A stretch of DNA of 64,000 bases from Vogesella urethralis. GTDB taxonomy: Bacteria; Pseudomonadota; Gammaproteobacteria; Burkholderiales; Chromobacteriaceae. Below, piece after piece: positions 37,249 through 45,875 of this stretch. Below the pieces are notes generated by a model. That model saw only the letters and a program-made list of their open reading frames with translations, was not told where the DNA came from and searched no databases. Both the position numbers and the translations under genes were made by a program. The DNA lies in contig NZ_VMDW02000099.1 of NCBI RefSeq assembly GCF_007644045.2, forward strand, positions 1 to 64,000, read 5' to 3'. Within the stretch, counting starts at the first letter, position 1. Each line of letters starts with the position of its first letter.

Positions 37249-37926
37249 TTAGCGACGCGCCAGCCAGCTGGCGAAGTCTTGCGCCATAGCGGCGGTGAGC
37301 TGGTGTGCGGCCGGGTAGCGTTGCAGCGTGTGCGGCACGCCCAGTTCGGTCAGCCAGGCGGTGGCGCGTTCGGCCCAGCTGACGGGTAGCTTGTCGTCGT
37401 GTTCGCCGTGGCACAGGTAGCCGTCCAGTAGCGCCAGTGACGATTTTTCGGCGAGGATGGGCGCAATTTCCGGCAGGATGCGCCCGCACAGCACGGCAAA
37501 GCGGCCCAGGCTGGCGGGCGAGGTCAGCGCCACGCTGGCACTCATGATGCCGCCCTGGCTGAAGCCGGCCACGGTGCAGTGTTCCGGTACCACACCAAAC
37601 TGGAATTGCAGGCTAGCCAGCAGCGATACCAGCTGCTGGCGGCTGTGCTCGGCCTGGGCGGCGTTGATGCGCGGGCCATCGCTGCCGAATTGCACCTCGA
37701 ACCAGGAAAACTGCTGCGGGCCGAATGGCAGCGTGCCGCGTGCCAGTACCAGCAGCCAGTCTGGCGGCAGCAGCGGCAGCAGGCCGGCCAGTTGCTGTTC
37801 GTGGCCGCCCACGCCGTGCAGCAACACCAGCAGGCGGCTGGCCTGCGCCGGTGGCCGCGCCTGGGTACGGTAGGCCAGGCCGCTGGCCGGGTCGGTATGC
37901 AGCGGGGAAAGCAGGTGTTCGGACAT
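37249..37926 (-). CDS. Phospholipase/carboxylesterase family hydrolase
   Basis: 225 residues from ATG 37926, with GGAGG seven bases upstream. Alpha/beta hydrolase with oxyanion motif LLHGVGGHEQQ, nucleophile Ser in GFSQGG, Asp in CHGEHDDKLPV and His in YPAAHQL. Relatives cleave short acyl esters or phospholipids. Cytoplasmic; no operon partner. Confidence 0.85.
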   Translation of the reverse strand: MSEHLLSPLHTDPASGLAYRTQARPPAQASRLLVLLHGVGGHEQQLAGLLPLLPPDWLLVLARGTLPFGPQQFSWFEVQFGSDGPRINAAQAEHSRQQLVSLLASLQFQFGVVPEHCTVAGFSQGGIMSASVALTSPASLGRFAVLCGRILPEIAPILAEKSSLALLDGYLCHGEHDDKLPVSWAERATAWLTELGVPHTLQRYPAAHQLTAAMAQDFASWLARR

Positions 37927-38040
37927 GGCAGGCCTCCGGTAATGATGGCGCCATTGTGGCCCTGCACTGGCCGGCAATAAACCGGCCATGCAGAAAATGA
38001 TTCGCTACCGTCGGGAAACAATGCTGCCGCGGGCCTGAAG

Positions 38041-38931
38041 CTAGCGCCCCAGCAACAGCACGGTGCCGGCCACGCTAAGGCCTGCGCCCAGCCAGCCCAG
38101 TAGCGGCGGCGCCTGGCGCGTCACCACCCACAGCATCGGCAGGATCAGCACCGGGCTTAGCGCCGACAGCATGCCAACGGTGGCCACGTTGCCGCCTTGC
38201 AGCGCCACCATGATCAGCGTCATGCCCAGCCCCAGTGCCACCAGGCCGTTCAGCGCCAGTTGCCCCAGCATGCGCGGGGTGGGCGGGTTGGCCATGCGCG
38301 CGAGGCGGCTGCCGCTGGCCCACAGCAGCCAGTTGGCCGCACAGCCGATCGCCATGCGCAGCGCGCTGGCGGTGAGCGGCTCCAGCCCGCTGGCCATGGC
38401 CGGTTTGGCAAAGAAGGTGCCCAGCGCCTGGCACAGCGCGGCGGCCAGGCCCAGCGCCACGCCGGCTTTCAGGCCGTGGCTTTGTTCCCACTGGTGGGTG
38501 CTGCCGTCGCGGCGGCCAAACGCTACCGCCACCAGCACACCGCCAAACACCAGCACGCTACCGGCCAGCGCCTGCAGGCTGAGCGCCTCACCCAGCAGCA
38601 GTACGCCCAGTGCCACCGAAAACACCGAGTGGGTGGCAAACAGCAGGCCGGTGCGGCGCGGGCCCAGCCGGTTCATGGCGGCGAACATCAGCGCATCGCC
38701 CAGAAAGATGCCGCACAGCGCCGACAGCGTCAGCGGCAGCAGCGCGGTAGCGTGCAGCGTGGCCCAGCCGCCCAGCGCCAGGCTGGCACCGCCCAGCAGT
38801 ACGGTGAGGAAGCTTAGCCGCAAGCGGCTGAAGGCAAACGGCCCGAAGTGGCGCGCCGGGGTGGCGCCGATAATGCCGCCGGCGGCCCAGCAGGTGGCGG
38901 CACCGACGGCGGCCAGGTCGTACAGCAGCAT
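38041..38931 (-). CDS. EamA/DMT-family permease
   Basis: 296 residues, about ten membrane spans in two EamA halves. Its start overlaps the stop of the upstream MarR gene by one base (TGATG), so the pair is translationally coupled and the exporter is likely controlled by that MarR protein. Confidence 0.82.
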   Translation of the reverse strand: MLLYDLAAVGAATCWAAGGIIGATPARHFGPFAFSRLRLSFLTVLLGGASLALGGWATLHATALLPLTLSALCGIFLGDALMFAAMNRLGPRRTGLLFATHSVFSVALGVLLLGEALSLQALAGSVLVFGGVLVAVAFGRRDGSTHQWEQSHGLKAGVALGLAAALCQALGTFFAKPAMASGLEPLTASALRMAIGCAANWLLWASGSRLARMANPPTPRMLGQLALNGLVALGLGMTLIMVALQGGNVATVGMLSALSPVLILPMLWVVTRQAPPLLGWLGAGLSVAGTVLLLGR

Positions 38932-39452
38932 CAGCGCCCCGCTTTCGTTGCCGGTTCCAGGATGGCCAGCAGCGCGCTCATCGACGCGTCCAGTGCGTCC
39001 AGCTGCGCGGCGTCCAGCGGCGCCAGGATGCGCGCCATGTTATCCACATGCGCCGCCACCACCTCGTTGACCAGATCCAGCCCTTGCGGCGTCAGCTGCA
39101 CCAGCAGGCTGCGCGCGTCGTCGGGGTTGGGCAGGCGGCTGACCAGGCCGCGCTCGGCCAGCAGCTGCAGCTGGCGCGTCATGGTGCCGGACGACAGCAT
39201 CAGGCTGGAAAACAACGCGGTGGGCGCCAGGCAATACGGCGCACCGCTACGCCGCAGCGTGGCCAGCACGTCGAATTCCCAGTTGCTGATGCCGTACTGG
39301 CCAAAGGTATCGTTCAGCCGCTTTTGCAGCTGGATGCTGCAGCGGCCCAGCCGGCCGATGATGGCCATGTGGCGGGTGTCGAGGTCGGGGCGTTCGCGCT
39401 GCCATTGCGCGCGGATGGCGTCGACGGCGTCGGGGGTATGCGGGGTATCCAT
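38931..39452 (-). CDS. MarR-family regulator
   Basis: 173 residues from ATG 39452 (GGAG six bases upstream); a longer frame runs through the operator region and is rejected. Winged helix about 45-125 (YGISNWEFDVLATLRRSG, SSGTMTRQLQLLAERGLVSRLPNPDDARS). It sits between two EamA exporters, one downstream in its operon and one divergent, with palindromes between the divergent starts. Confidence 0.9.
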   Translation of the reverse strand: MDTPHTPDAVDAIRAQWQRERPDLDTRHMAIIGRLGRCSIQLQKRLNDTFGQYGISNWEFDVLATLRRSGAPYCLAPTALFSSLMLSSGTMTRQLQLLAERGLVSRLPNPDDARSLLVQLTPQGLDLVNEVVAAHVDNMARILAPLDAAQLDALDASMSALLAILEPATKAGR

Positions 39453-39474
39453 GCCGGCTCCAGATAGCTCGTGT

Positions 39475-39531
39475 TCAAGATAATTATCTTGAGTTAAAGA
39501 TAAATTATCGATTACGATAATTATATCTTGA
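39475..39531. promoter_or_regulatory. MarR operator region with two palindromes
   Basis: TCAAGATAATTATCTTGA (39475-39492) is a perfect 18-bp palindrome. A second dyad follows: AAGATAAATTATCG (from 39497) and CGATAATTATATCTT (to 39531) across ATTA. Both contain the ATAATTATCTT-like half site and lie between the divergent MarR-EamA and EamA starts. Confidence 0.75.
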
Positions 39532-39546
39532 ATTGGAGATATCGCC

Positions 39547-40428
39547 GTGACGACTGCTTCCCGCCTGTGGCGCGACACCCTGCTTACCGCCGTGGTGCCG
39601 CTAATCTGGGGTTCCACTTACCTGGTGACCACGCAATGGTTGCCGCCCGGCCTGCCGTTCAGCGCCGGCGTGCTGCGCGTGCTGCCGGCCGGCCTGCTGT
39701 TGCTGCTGTGGACGCGCCACCTGCCGCAAGCGCGCGAGTGGCCGCGCTTGCTGTTGCTGTCGTTGCTGAATATCGGGGCCTTCCAGGCGCTGTTGTTCAT
39801 GGCGGCCTACCGTTTGCCCGGCGGCATTGCGGCAGTGCTGGGGGCGATTCAGCCGCTGCTGATGATGGGTTTGTTGTGGTTGCTGGAGCGGCAAACGCCG
39901 CGGCCGCTGGTGTTGCTGGCGGCGTGCAGCGGCCTGGCCGGCATGGCGGTGCTGCTGAATGCCGGCAACGCGCAGTGGGACACGCTGGGCGTGCTGGCGG
40001 CGGCCGGCGGCGCCATCGTGATGGCGCTGGGCATGTACCTGGCACGGCGCTGGGGTAGCAGCCTGCCCTTGCTGGCGCTGACCGGCTGGCAGCTGACACT
40101 GGGCGGTGTGATGCTGCTGCCGGCCGCGCTATGGCTGGACCCGCCGATGCCGGCGCTGTCGGCGGCCAACGTGGCGGGCTATGCCTACCTGTCGCTGGTG
40201 GGTGCACTGCTGGCCTACGGTTTGTGGTTCCGCGGCCTGCGCCTGCTGCCGCCGGTGGCGGTGTCGGCGCTGGGCCTGCTCAGCCCGGTGGCGGCGGTGA
40301 TCCTGGGCTGGGTGGCGCTGGGGCAAAGCCTGCACGGCTGGACGCTGGCCGGCATGGTAACGGTGCTGGCCAGCGTGCTGTGCGTGCAGCTGGCCAGCAG
40401 CCGGCGCCCGGCACGCACGCCGGCCTAG
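39547..40428 (+). CDS. EamA/DMT-family permease
   Basis: 293 residues, ten predicted spans (start LTAVVPLIWGSTYLVTTQWLPPG is typical). Divergent from the MarR regulator, 94 bp apart, with two palindromic sites between; MarR control is likely. Substrate unknown. Confidence 0.85.
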   Translation: MTTASRLWRDTLLTAVVPLIWGSTYLVTTQWLPPGLPFSAGVLRVLPAGLLLLLWTRHLPQAREWPRLLLLSLLNIGAFQALLFMAAYRLPGGIAAVLGAIQPLLMMGLLWLLERQTPRPLVLLAACSGLAGMAVLLNAGNAQWDTLGVLAAAGGAIVMALGMYLARRWGSSLPLLALTGWQLTLGGVMLLPAALWLDPPMPALSAANVAGYAYLSLVGALLAYGLWFRGLRLLPPVAVSALGLLSPVAAVILGWVALGQSLHGWTLAGMVTVLASVLCVQLASSRRPARTPA

Positions 40429-40433
40429 CCGTA

Positions 40434-40802
40434 TCAATCGCGCTGGCAGACGCGGATCAGGTGCCCGTCCGGGTCGGCCAGCACAAAGGTCTGGCCGTAG
40501 GGTTCTTCGCGTAGCGGGCTGACGATGTGCAGGCGGCTGTCCTGCTGCCAGCGCGCATACAGCGCCGCCACGGTACTGCCATCGGGCAGCATGATGCCGA
40601 TCTCGCCACGCGGTGCGGCGTGCTGGTCGGGCGCGGTGCCGGACCACAGGGCAAACAGCGCGTCGCCGCTGCCGGCAAAGGCCACGTACTGCGGGCTGGT
40701 GAAAACCGGGTTGGCCGCAAACAGCTGCTGGTAGAAGGCGGTGGAGCGGGCGATATCGCTGACGTAGATCAGCTGCAGGTTGGCAACGATGGCGGTGGTC
40801 AT
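40434..40802 (-). CDS. VOC-family (glyoxalase/bleomycin-resistance fold) protein
   Basis: 122 residues with AAGGA before the ATG. One vicinal-oxygen-chelate domain: LIYVSDIARSTAFYQQLFA at the start and ADPDGHLIRVCQRD at the end. Usual metal residues are only partly evident, so it may bind a ligand without catalysis. Convergent with the EamA gene, stops five bases apart. Confidence 0.82.
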   Translation of the reverse strand: MTTAIVANLQLIYVSDIARSTAFYQQLFAANPVFTSPQYVAFAGSGDALFALWSGTAPDQHAAPRGEIGIMLPDGSTVAALYARWQQDSRLHIVSPLREEPYGQTFVLADPDGHLIRVCQRD

Positions 40803-40873
40803 GGTGGTGTTCCTTACTGGGGGGAAACCACAGCCTACGCGCCCCCTGCTGCCAGCCTGCTGTCAGTAGGGAG

Positions 40874-41287
40874 TCAGTTTTTTCCGGCTTGCTGCCAGCC
40901 GGCAAATTGCGGCACGCCGTCGTGCGCTAGCCAGTGCGGGTGATGGCTGGTCCAGATATGTGCTACCGGCAGCGTAGCGGGGTCGCTATCCAGCGTGGCC
41001 ACCCGCAGGATCACGTGTGGCTGGCCTGGGCGTTCGGCCACGATATGGCTGCCACACACGCTGCAAAAGTGTCGCAGCTTGCCGGGCGACGATTCGAAAC
41101 TGCGCAGCAGGTGTTTGCCGGCTAGCCAGCGAAAGTGCTGGCGCATGACGCCTGCTGTGCTGGTGTAGGGTGCGGCGTGCGCCTTGCGGCAAGTGTGGCA
41201 GTGGCAATGCACGATCGGCATGTCCAACTGATCGATTTGGTAGCGTACGCCGCCGCACAGGCAGCTGCCTTCTAGCAGGGTTGTCAT
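40874..41287 (-). CDS. GFA/CENP-V-type zinc protein
   Basis: 137 residues. Zinc ligands are visible as GSCLCGG, HCHCHTCRK and FCSVCGS, the pattern of glutathione-dependent formaldehyde-activating-like proteins. True function is not established for most members. The ATG overlaps the alaX stop (ATGA). Last gene of a four- or five-gene overlapping operon. Confidence 0.85.
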   Translation of the reverse strand: MTTLLEGSCLCGGVRYQIDQLDMPIVHCHCHTCRKAHAAPYTSTAGVMRQHFRWLAGKHLLRSFESSPGKLRHFCSVCGSHIVAERPGQPHVILRVATLDSDPATLPVAHIWTSHHPHWLAHDGVPQFAGWQQAGKN

Positions 41288-41937
41288 GCGGGCGCGTCGT
41301 CCAGCAGCGTGATTTCCACCCGCTCCTTGCCACGGCCCACGTTCTTGCGCTTCAGCGCGATGCGCCCCACCTCGCCGCTGTGGCGCAGATGGGTGCCGCC
41401 GCAGGGCACGAGGGCGATGCCGGGCAGCTCCCAGTAACGGCGCCCGCTGGCGGCGTCGGAAAAGGCGCTGGTAATGGCCAGCTTGGCCGCAATCAGCGCG
41501 TCGATGCGCGCTTGCAAGGCGGGCAGGTGCGGGGTGATGGCTTGAGGCAGCGCAAAGTCGATACGCGCCTTGTGTTCGGCGATGTGGGCGCCGATTTTTT
41601 CCACGTCCGGCAGCGTCTGGTAAATCGTTTCCAGCACCAGTTCGGCGGCAAAGTGCAGCCGCATCAGCCGGTAGCGCCGCGGCCAGTCCAGCTGCAGCGT
41701 CACCGCCGCGCCGGGCTGCAAGCCGTGTTGCGGTGGCAGCGTGTAGACGATGTCCTGCCCCTCTTTGCGCGCCGCCAGCACCGGCCAGCCGGCTATGCTG
41801 CCGTGGTCGCTTTCCTGGCCGCCGCTTTCGGCGTACAGGATGGTGGCGGCCAGCGTGACCTCCGCGCCGGCTACGCTGGTCACTGAGGTGTCCAGCGTGC
41901 ACAGGTAGGGATCGTCCCAGAATACCTTGCGGGTCAT
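41284..41937 (-). CDS. AlaX-type alanyl-tRNA editing protein
   Basis: 217 residues homologous to the AlaRS second additional domain. It hydrolyses mischarged Ser-tRNA(Ala). CGGTH (Cys179, His183) is intact. The usual HxxxH reads His95-Phe-Ala-Ala-Glu99, so the second histidine is replaced by Glu, which may alter zinc binding or activity. Overlaps both neighbours by 4 bp. Confidence 0.8.
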   Translation of the reverse strand: MTRKVFWDDPYLCTLDTSVTSVAGAEVTLAATILYAESGGQESDHGSIAGWPVLAARKEGQDIVYTLPPQHGLQPGAAVTLQLDWPRRYRLMRLHFAAELVLETIYQTLPDVEKIGAHIAEHKARIDFALPQAITPHLPALQARIDALIAAKLAITSAFSDAASGRRYWELPGIALVPCGGTHLRHSGEVGRIALKRKNVGRGKERVEITLLDDAPA

Positions 41938-42809
41938 GCCTGGCCCCGTTCTGCGGCCAACCGTTGGTAAATGGCCGGCTCCACTTTTTCCATGATGCGT
42001 TCCGGCTTGCCCAGTGCGCCGAAGCCGAACTGCGCGTACAGGCCGTGCGCGTCGGCGGTGGCCAGCATGAAGCGGCGCAGGTTTTGCAGCCGCGGGTGCA
42101 GCTGGATGTAGCGCATCAGCGCCTTGCCGATGCCCAGGCCGCGCGCACTGTCGGTGACGAACACGTCGGCCAGGTAGGCGAAGGTGGCGTAGTCGGTAAT
42201 CACGCGGGCAAAGGCCAGCTGTTCGCCGTCGGCGTTGTAGCCGCCGATCACCAGCGAGCCCTGCAGCGAGGCTTCGAAGATGTCGCGCGGCAGGCCGGCG
42301 GCCCAGTACGACTCACGGCTGAGGTAGTGGTACACCTGCTCGCGGTCGAGCCGGGCGCAGTCGGTGCTGAACAGCACCACCGGTTGCGGGCCTTGCAGCC
42401 GCAGCCAGCGGTGGCCTTCGGCGTCGACGCCCTCGCCTGCCGGCTGCCAGCCGTGGCGGCGGTAGAAGGCCAGCGCCTGCGCGTTGGCGGCGTAGCACTT
42501 CAACGTGGGGCGGCCGCTGTAGCGGGTTTCGCAGGCTTGCAGCAGCGCGCTGCCCACGCCGTGGCCTTGTTGCTCCGGGCGCACGTACAGGTGGTGGACG
42601 AAGTTTTCGCGCGGGTAGACGCCGGCAAAGCCGAGCACGCTGCCGTCGTCGGCCAGTGCCACCAGCAGGCTTTCGTCGGCGGTGTCGCGCTCGAAGTCAG
42701 CCAGCTGCATGCTGTGCGGCGGGCGCCAGTGGAAGGCGTGGCGCCGGGTGTCGAGGTAGCACTGCGCAACGGCGTCGCGCAGGTGCGGGGCGTAGGGCTG
42801 GATGATCAT
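41934..42809 (-). CDS. Tandem GNAT acetyltransferase (two domains)
   Basis: 291 residues from ATG 42809. Two GNAT domains in one chain: residues about 1-145 (LYVRPEQQGHGVGSALLQAC) and about 155-285 (VFVTDSARGLGIGKALMRYIQ, with the later FGALGKPERIMEK segment typical of small GNAT domains). Overlaps the next upstream gene by ATGA and alaX by 4 bp. Acceptors unknown. Confidence 0.85.
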   Translation of the reverse strand: MIIQPYAPHLRDAVAQCYLDTRRHAFHWRPPHSMQLADFERDTADESLLVALADDGSVLGFAGVYPRENFVHHLYVRPEQQGHGVGSALLQACETRYSGRPTLKCYAANAQALAFYRRHGWQPAGEGVDAEGHRWLRLQGPQPVVLFSTDCARLDREQVYHYLSRESYWAAGLPRDIFEASLQGSLVIGGYNADGEQLAFARVITDYATFAYLADVFVTDSARGLGIGKALMRYIQLHPRLQNLRRFMLATADAHGLYAQFGFGALGKPERIMEKVEPAIYQRLAAERGQA

Positions 42810-44098
42810 GCGGTCTCCGCTGGGCGTGGCCACCAGCACAGCGAGGCTTCGCTGCTGGCGTGGACGAAACCCAGCTTACGATACAGATCGATGGCGTGGT
42901 AGTGGGCATCGGCCACGATCACCAGCCGCGGTACCCGCGCCAGCCCCCATTCCGCCAGCGCGCTGACCAGGCCGCTGGCCAGCCCCAGGCGCCGTGCCGC
43001 CGGCGCGGTGGCCACCATCTGGAAGCGCCCCAGCGACTGCCAGGCAAACAGGCCGGCGCTGGCCTGTAGCTGCCCGTCGGCAAATACGCCCCACACATGG
43101 CCGTGGCCGTTGTTGTCCAGTTGCTGGTAACGCTGCTGCAGGCCGCCCAGGAAGCGGCGATAGCCTGCCTCATCGTGGCCGGGGTCGCGGCTGGCGGCCA
43201 GTAGCGAAGCCCATTGCTGCCAGTCGTCGTCGCTGGCCAGCGGCCGCAGCGTGTAGCCGGCGGGTAGCCGGGTTGGCCGCAGGCTGTCGCGGGTAAGCAG
43301 CAGCGCGCAGGTTTCCATGTACTGGTAGCCGGCGTCCAGCCACGGCTGGTAACGCGCGGCGCAGTCTTCGTCTTCCATCGCCCATAGCAGCGTGCGGTGC
43401 TGTACGCCGGCGTGGCCGGCGAAGGCGGCATCGAAGCGGGCTTCCCAGGCGTCGCGCTGTAGCGGGGCCTGGTCGGGTAGCAGCAGGTTGCCAAAGTAGA
43501 AGTCTGGCTGTGTCGGCGTGGCCAGCTGCCAGTAGCCGGGGTGACGGCGCAGCTGTGCCGTCTGCCCTAGCAGTTTGCGCTCGCTCAGCACGCCCGGCAG
43601 GTCCAGCGACAGCGCCAGGATGTGGCGCTCGCCTTCCTGGCGGCTGGGCACAAAGCCCAGGCGGCGGGCCAGCCGTTGCGCCGGCAGGTTGGCCGCGTGG
43701 GTGTCGGCTTCCACGCGGTGCAGGCCCAGCGGGTTGAAGCCGGCGTCTAGCAAGGCGGTACCGGCTTCCTGGGCGTAGCCCTGGCCCCAGTAGGCCTGGT
43801 CCAGCTCGATGCCGAACTGTGCCTCGCCGGGCAGGCTGCTGTGGCGCAGGCCGACCGAGCCGATCAGCGTGCCGCTGTCGGCCAGGGTGATAGCCAGCTG
43901 CCATGCCCGGCGCGGGGTGGCGTGTTGCTGGGCGATGAACTGCTGCAGCAAGCCCTGGCTGAAGCCGGGGCTGAGCTCGTGGGCGGCGTAGTGCCGGCCG
44001 AAGGCGCCGCCGCTGCGCAGACGGCAGTAGGCGTCGGCGTCGTCGGCGTGGAAGTCGCGCAGGCGCAGGCGGGGTGTGGCAAGTGGCAGGGTCAGCAT
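42806..44098 (-). CDS. Tandem GNAT acetyltransferase (RimJ-like plus second GNAT domain)
   Basis: 430 residues from ATG 44098. N-terminal RimJ/RimL-type domain (about 1-180; TPRLRLRDFHADDADAY, ELDQAYWGQGYAQEAGTALLDAGF) and a C-terminal GNAT (about 290-425; ATAPAARRLGLASGLVSALAEWG, HAIDLYRKLGFV). Four-base overlap with the next gene. Together the two genes carry four acetyltransferase domains next to a tRNA-editing enzyme. Confidence 0.82.
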   Translation of the reverse strand: MLTLPLATPRLRLRDFHADDADAYCRLRSGGAFGRHYAAHELSPGFSQGLLQQFIAQQHATPRRAWQLAITLADSGTLIGSVGLRHSSLPGEAQFGIELDQAYWGQGYAQEAGTALLDAGFNPLGLHRVEADTHAANLPAQRLARRLGFVPSRQEGERHILALSLDLPGVLSERKLLGQTAQLRRHPGYWQLATPTQPDFYFGNLLLPDQAPLQRDAWEARFDAAFAGHAGVQHRTLLWAMEDEDCAARYQPWLDAGYQYMETCALLLTRDSLRPTRLPAGYTLRPLASDDDWQQWASLLAASRDPGHDEAGYRRFLGGLQQRYQQLDNNGHGHVWGVFADGQLQASAGLFAWQSLGRFQMVATAPAARRLGLASGLVSALAEWGLARVPRLVIVADAHYHAIDLYRKLGFVHASSEASLCWWPRPAETA

Positions 44099-44298
44099 CG
44101 GTGCGGGCCTTTCTCCAGCAACCAGCGTTGCTGTGACAGCTGGTGGTGTGCGGGCAGGACGGGGCGGGCGCGGGCGTGCAGCAGGCTGCTGGCGTGCTGG
44201 CACAGTGCCTGCCACAGGCGATGGTGGTGTTGCGGGGGGAGCTCGTCGGCGAGCACGTCGCGCGCGAGATGGCGCGACAGGGTAAAGAGCGATGCCAT
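44092..44298 (-). CDS. Possible small protein at the head of the GNAT-AlaX operon
   Basis: 68 residues (MASLFTLSRHLARDVLADEL..., His- and Arg-rich, ending WLLEKGPHRC). AAGGA lies about ten bases before the ATG and the stop overlaps the next start by a few bases, as in the rest of the operon. No family recognised; it could be a leader or a real small protein. Confidence 0.4.
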   Translation of the reverse strand: MASLFTLSRHLARDVLADELPPQHHHRLWQALCQHASSLLHARARPVLPAHHQLSQQRWLLEKGPHRC

Positions 44299-44496
44299 GA
44301 TGGCGTTTCCTTGTAAAGAGCGTGGCCCGCTGCCGCAGCAGGATGGGCCGGTATGCATAAAGAGCGAAATGCCGTCCGCGTGGCGGAGGACAGCGGCATT
44401 GTGGTGATGGCGTCGTACGGCGTCAATGGCTGAAGGGGCAGACCGTGGCCAGCCCACGGTGCAAGTGAGGTTTTATCGCCACGGGCAGCGTGAAAG

Positions 44497-44546
44497 AACA
44501 AGGGCAAGCCGCATGGCTTGCCCTTGTGGTGTTGCGGCCAACGTCT
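44497..44546. terminator. Recurring terminator element, copy C (end of rarD)
   Basis: ACAAGGGCAAGCC / GGCTTGCCCTTGT 13-bp stem (44497-44526), then GGTGTT and GCGGCCAACGTC (44535-44546). On the minus strand it follows the rarD stop and ends in TTCTTTC. Confidence 0.75.
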
Positions 44547-44550
44547 GGCA

Positions 44551-45459
44551 CTAGGCGGCAGCGGCGCGCCGTGCTTTCAGGTAGCCCAGCAGGCCGTGGC
44601 CGGAGTACAGCGCCAGCGCCGCCCAGATCAGGCCGAAGCCGATGGCGCGGCTGCTGCCGAACGGCTCGTGGTACAGCCACACGCCCAGCAGCAGCTGGAT
44701 GGTGGGGCCCAGGTACTGGATCAGCCCCACCGTGGCCAGCTTCAGGCGGCGCGCGCCGCTGGCAAACAGCAGCAGCGGGATGGCGGTGACCACGCCGGCA
44801 CCCATCAGCAGCGCGTCGGTGGCCAGGCCCAGCTGGCCGAAGGCGCCGTCGCCGCGCACGGCAAACCACAGCAGCGCGGCCAGCGCCAAGGGCAGCATCA
44901 GAAAGGTTTCCAGCGCCAGCCCTTCCAGCGACGGTAGCGGCGCTTTTTTGCGCAGCAGACCGTACACGCCGAAGGTGGCCGCCAGGCTCAGCGCCACCCA
45001 CGGCAGCGTGCCCACCGATAGTGTCAGCCACGCCACGCCCAGCGTGGCCAGGCCGATGGCGATGCCCTGGGTGCGTGTCAGCCGTTCCCCCAGAAACAGC
45101 CGCCCCAGCAGCACGTTCACCAGCGGGTTGATGAAGTAACCCAGGCTGGCTTCCACCACCCGGTTTTCGTTGACCGCCCAGATGTAGATCAGCCAGTTGA
45201 ACGACAGCAGCAGCGACGACAGCGCAAACACGCGAAGGCGGGCGCCGTCGCGCAGGCTGTCGCCCAGCCAGCGCCAGTTGCGTTGTACCAGTAGCACGAT
45301 GGCGACGAATACCGCCGACCACACGATGCGGTGACACAGGATTTGCAGCGCCGGCACCGCGTGCAGCGGCTTCCAGTACAGCGGGAACAGGCCCCAGATA
45401 AAGAACGCGCCGGTGGCGTACAGCACGCCTTTGCCGGTTTCGTTGGGTGCAGATGACAT
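44551..45459 (-). CDS. rarD: RarD-type EamA permease
   Basis: 302 residues from ATG 45459. Ten membrane spans with the RarD signature GVLYATGAFFIWGLFPLYWK and SFNWLIYIWAVNENRVVEASLGYFINPLVNV. Named for a chloramphenicol-sensitive mutant, the family's substrate is unknown. Monocistronic. Confidence 0.92.
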   Translation of the reverse strand: MSSAPNETGKGVLYATGAFFIWGLFPLYWKPLHAVPALQILCHRIVWSAVFVAIVLLVQRNWRWLGDSLRDGARLRVFALSSLLLSFNWLIYIWAVNENRVVEASLGYFINPLVNVLLGRLFLGERLTRTQGIAIGLATLGVAWLTLSVGTLPWVALSLAATFGVYGLLRKKAPLPSLEGLALETFLMLPLALAALLWFAVRGDGAFGQLGLATDALLMGAGVVTAIPLLLFASGARRLKLATVGLIQYLGPTIQLLLGVWLYHEPFGSSRAIGFGLIWAALALYSGHGLLGYLKARRAAAA

Positions 45460-45875
45460 GGATACGTCTCTAAGGTTGGCCGCAGGCCGGCGGGTAGCCG
45501 GTGGCGGGAATGACTCAAGGCTGCACTGTAGCGGTGCGGCGCTGGCGCGCTCAACCGTGGCGGCAGAACGCAGTGTTTCCACCTGCGGCACGCGTGAACA
45601 GCACCATGCCGTGCGGGTAGCGGCGGCGATTTTGCTGCACTGGCACATTTGCCGCACTCGCGTGTGCGCGAGGCGGAAAAAAACGACAAAGCTTTTGACG
45701 TTTACGTTTACGTCAACTAGTGTTCGCACAAAGCGGTGGCCACGCCACCAGCACACTATAAAGAGACAGAGACATCGCCCGCTGCTTACCGCTGCCGGGC
45801 CACATCACCAGGACGGGACGGCTCACAAGGCTTCACCCGACCCGCTGCGACAAGCACACAGATGGAGGAGACACC
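45460..45875. promoter_or_regulatory. 416-bp gap with an LiuR-like dyad upstream of the ferredoxin oxidoreductase
   Basis: At 45695-45716 TTGACGT and ACGTCAA flank TTACGTTT, a dyad of the type bound by MerR-family amino-acid-catabolism regulators such as LiuR; assignment is from memory. AAGGTTGGCCGC lies at 45472-45483. The remainder shows no gene. GGAGGAGAC about eight bases before the ATG at 45876 is the ribosome site. Confidence 0.5.
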
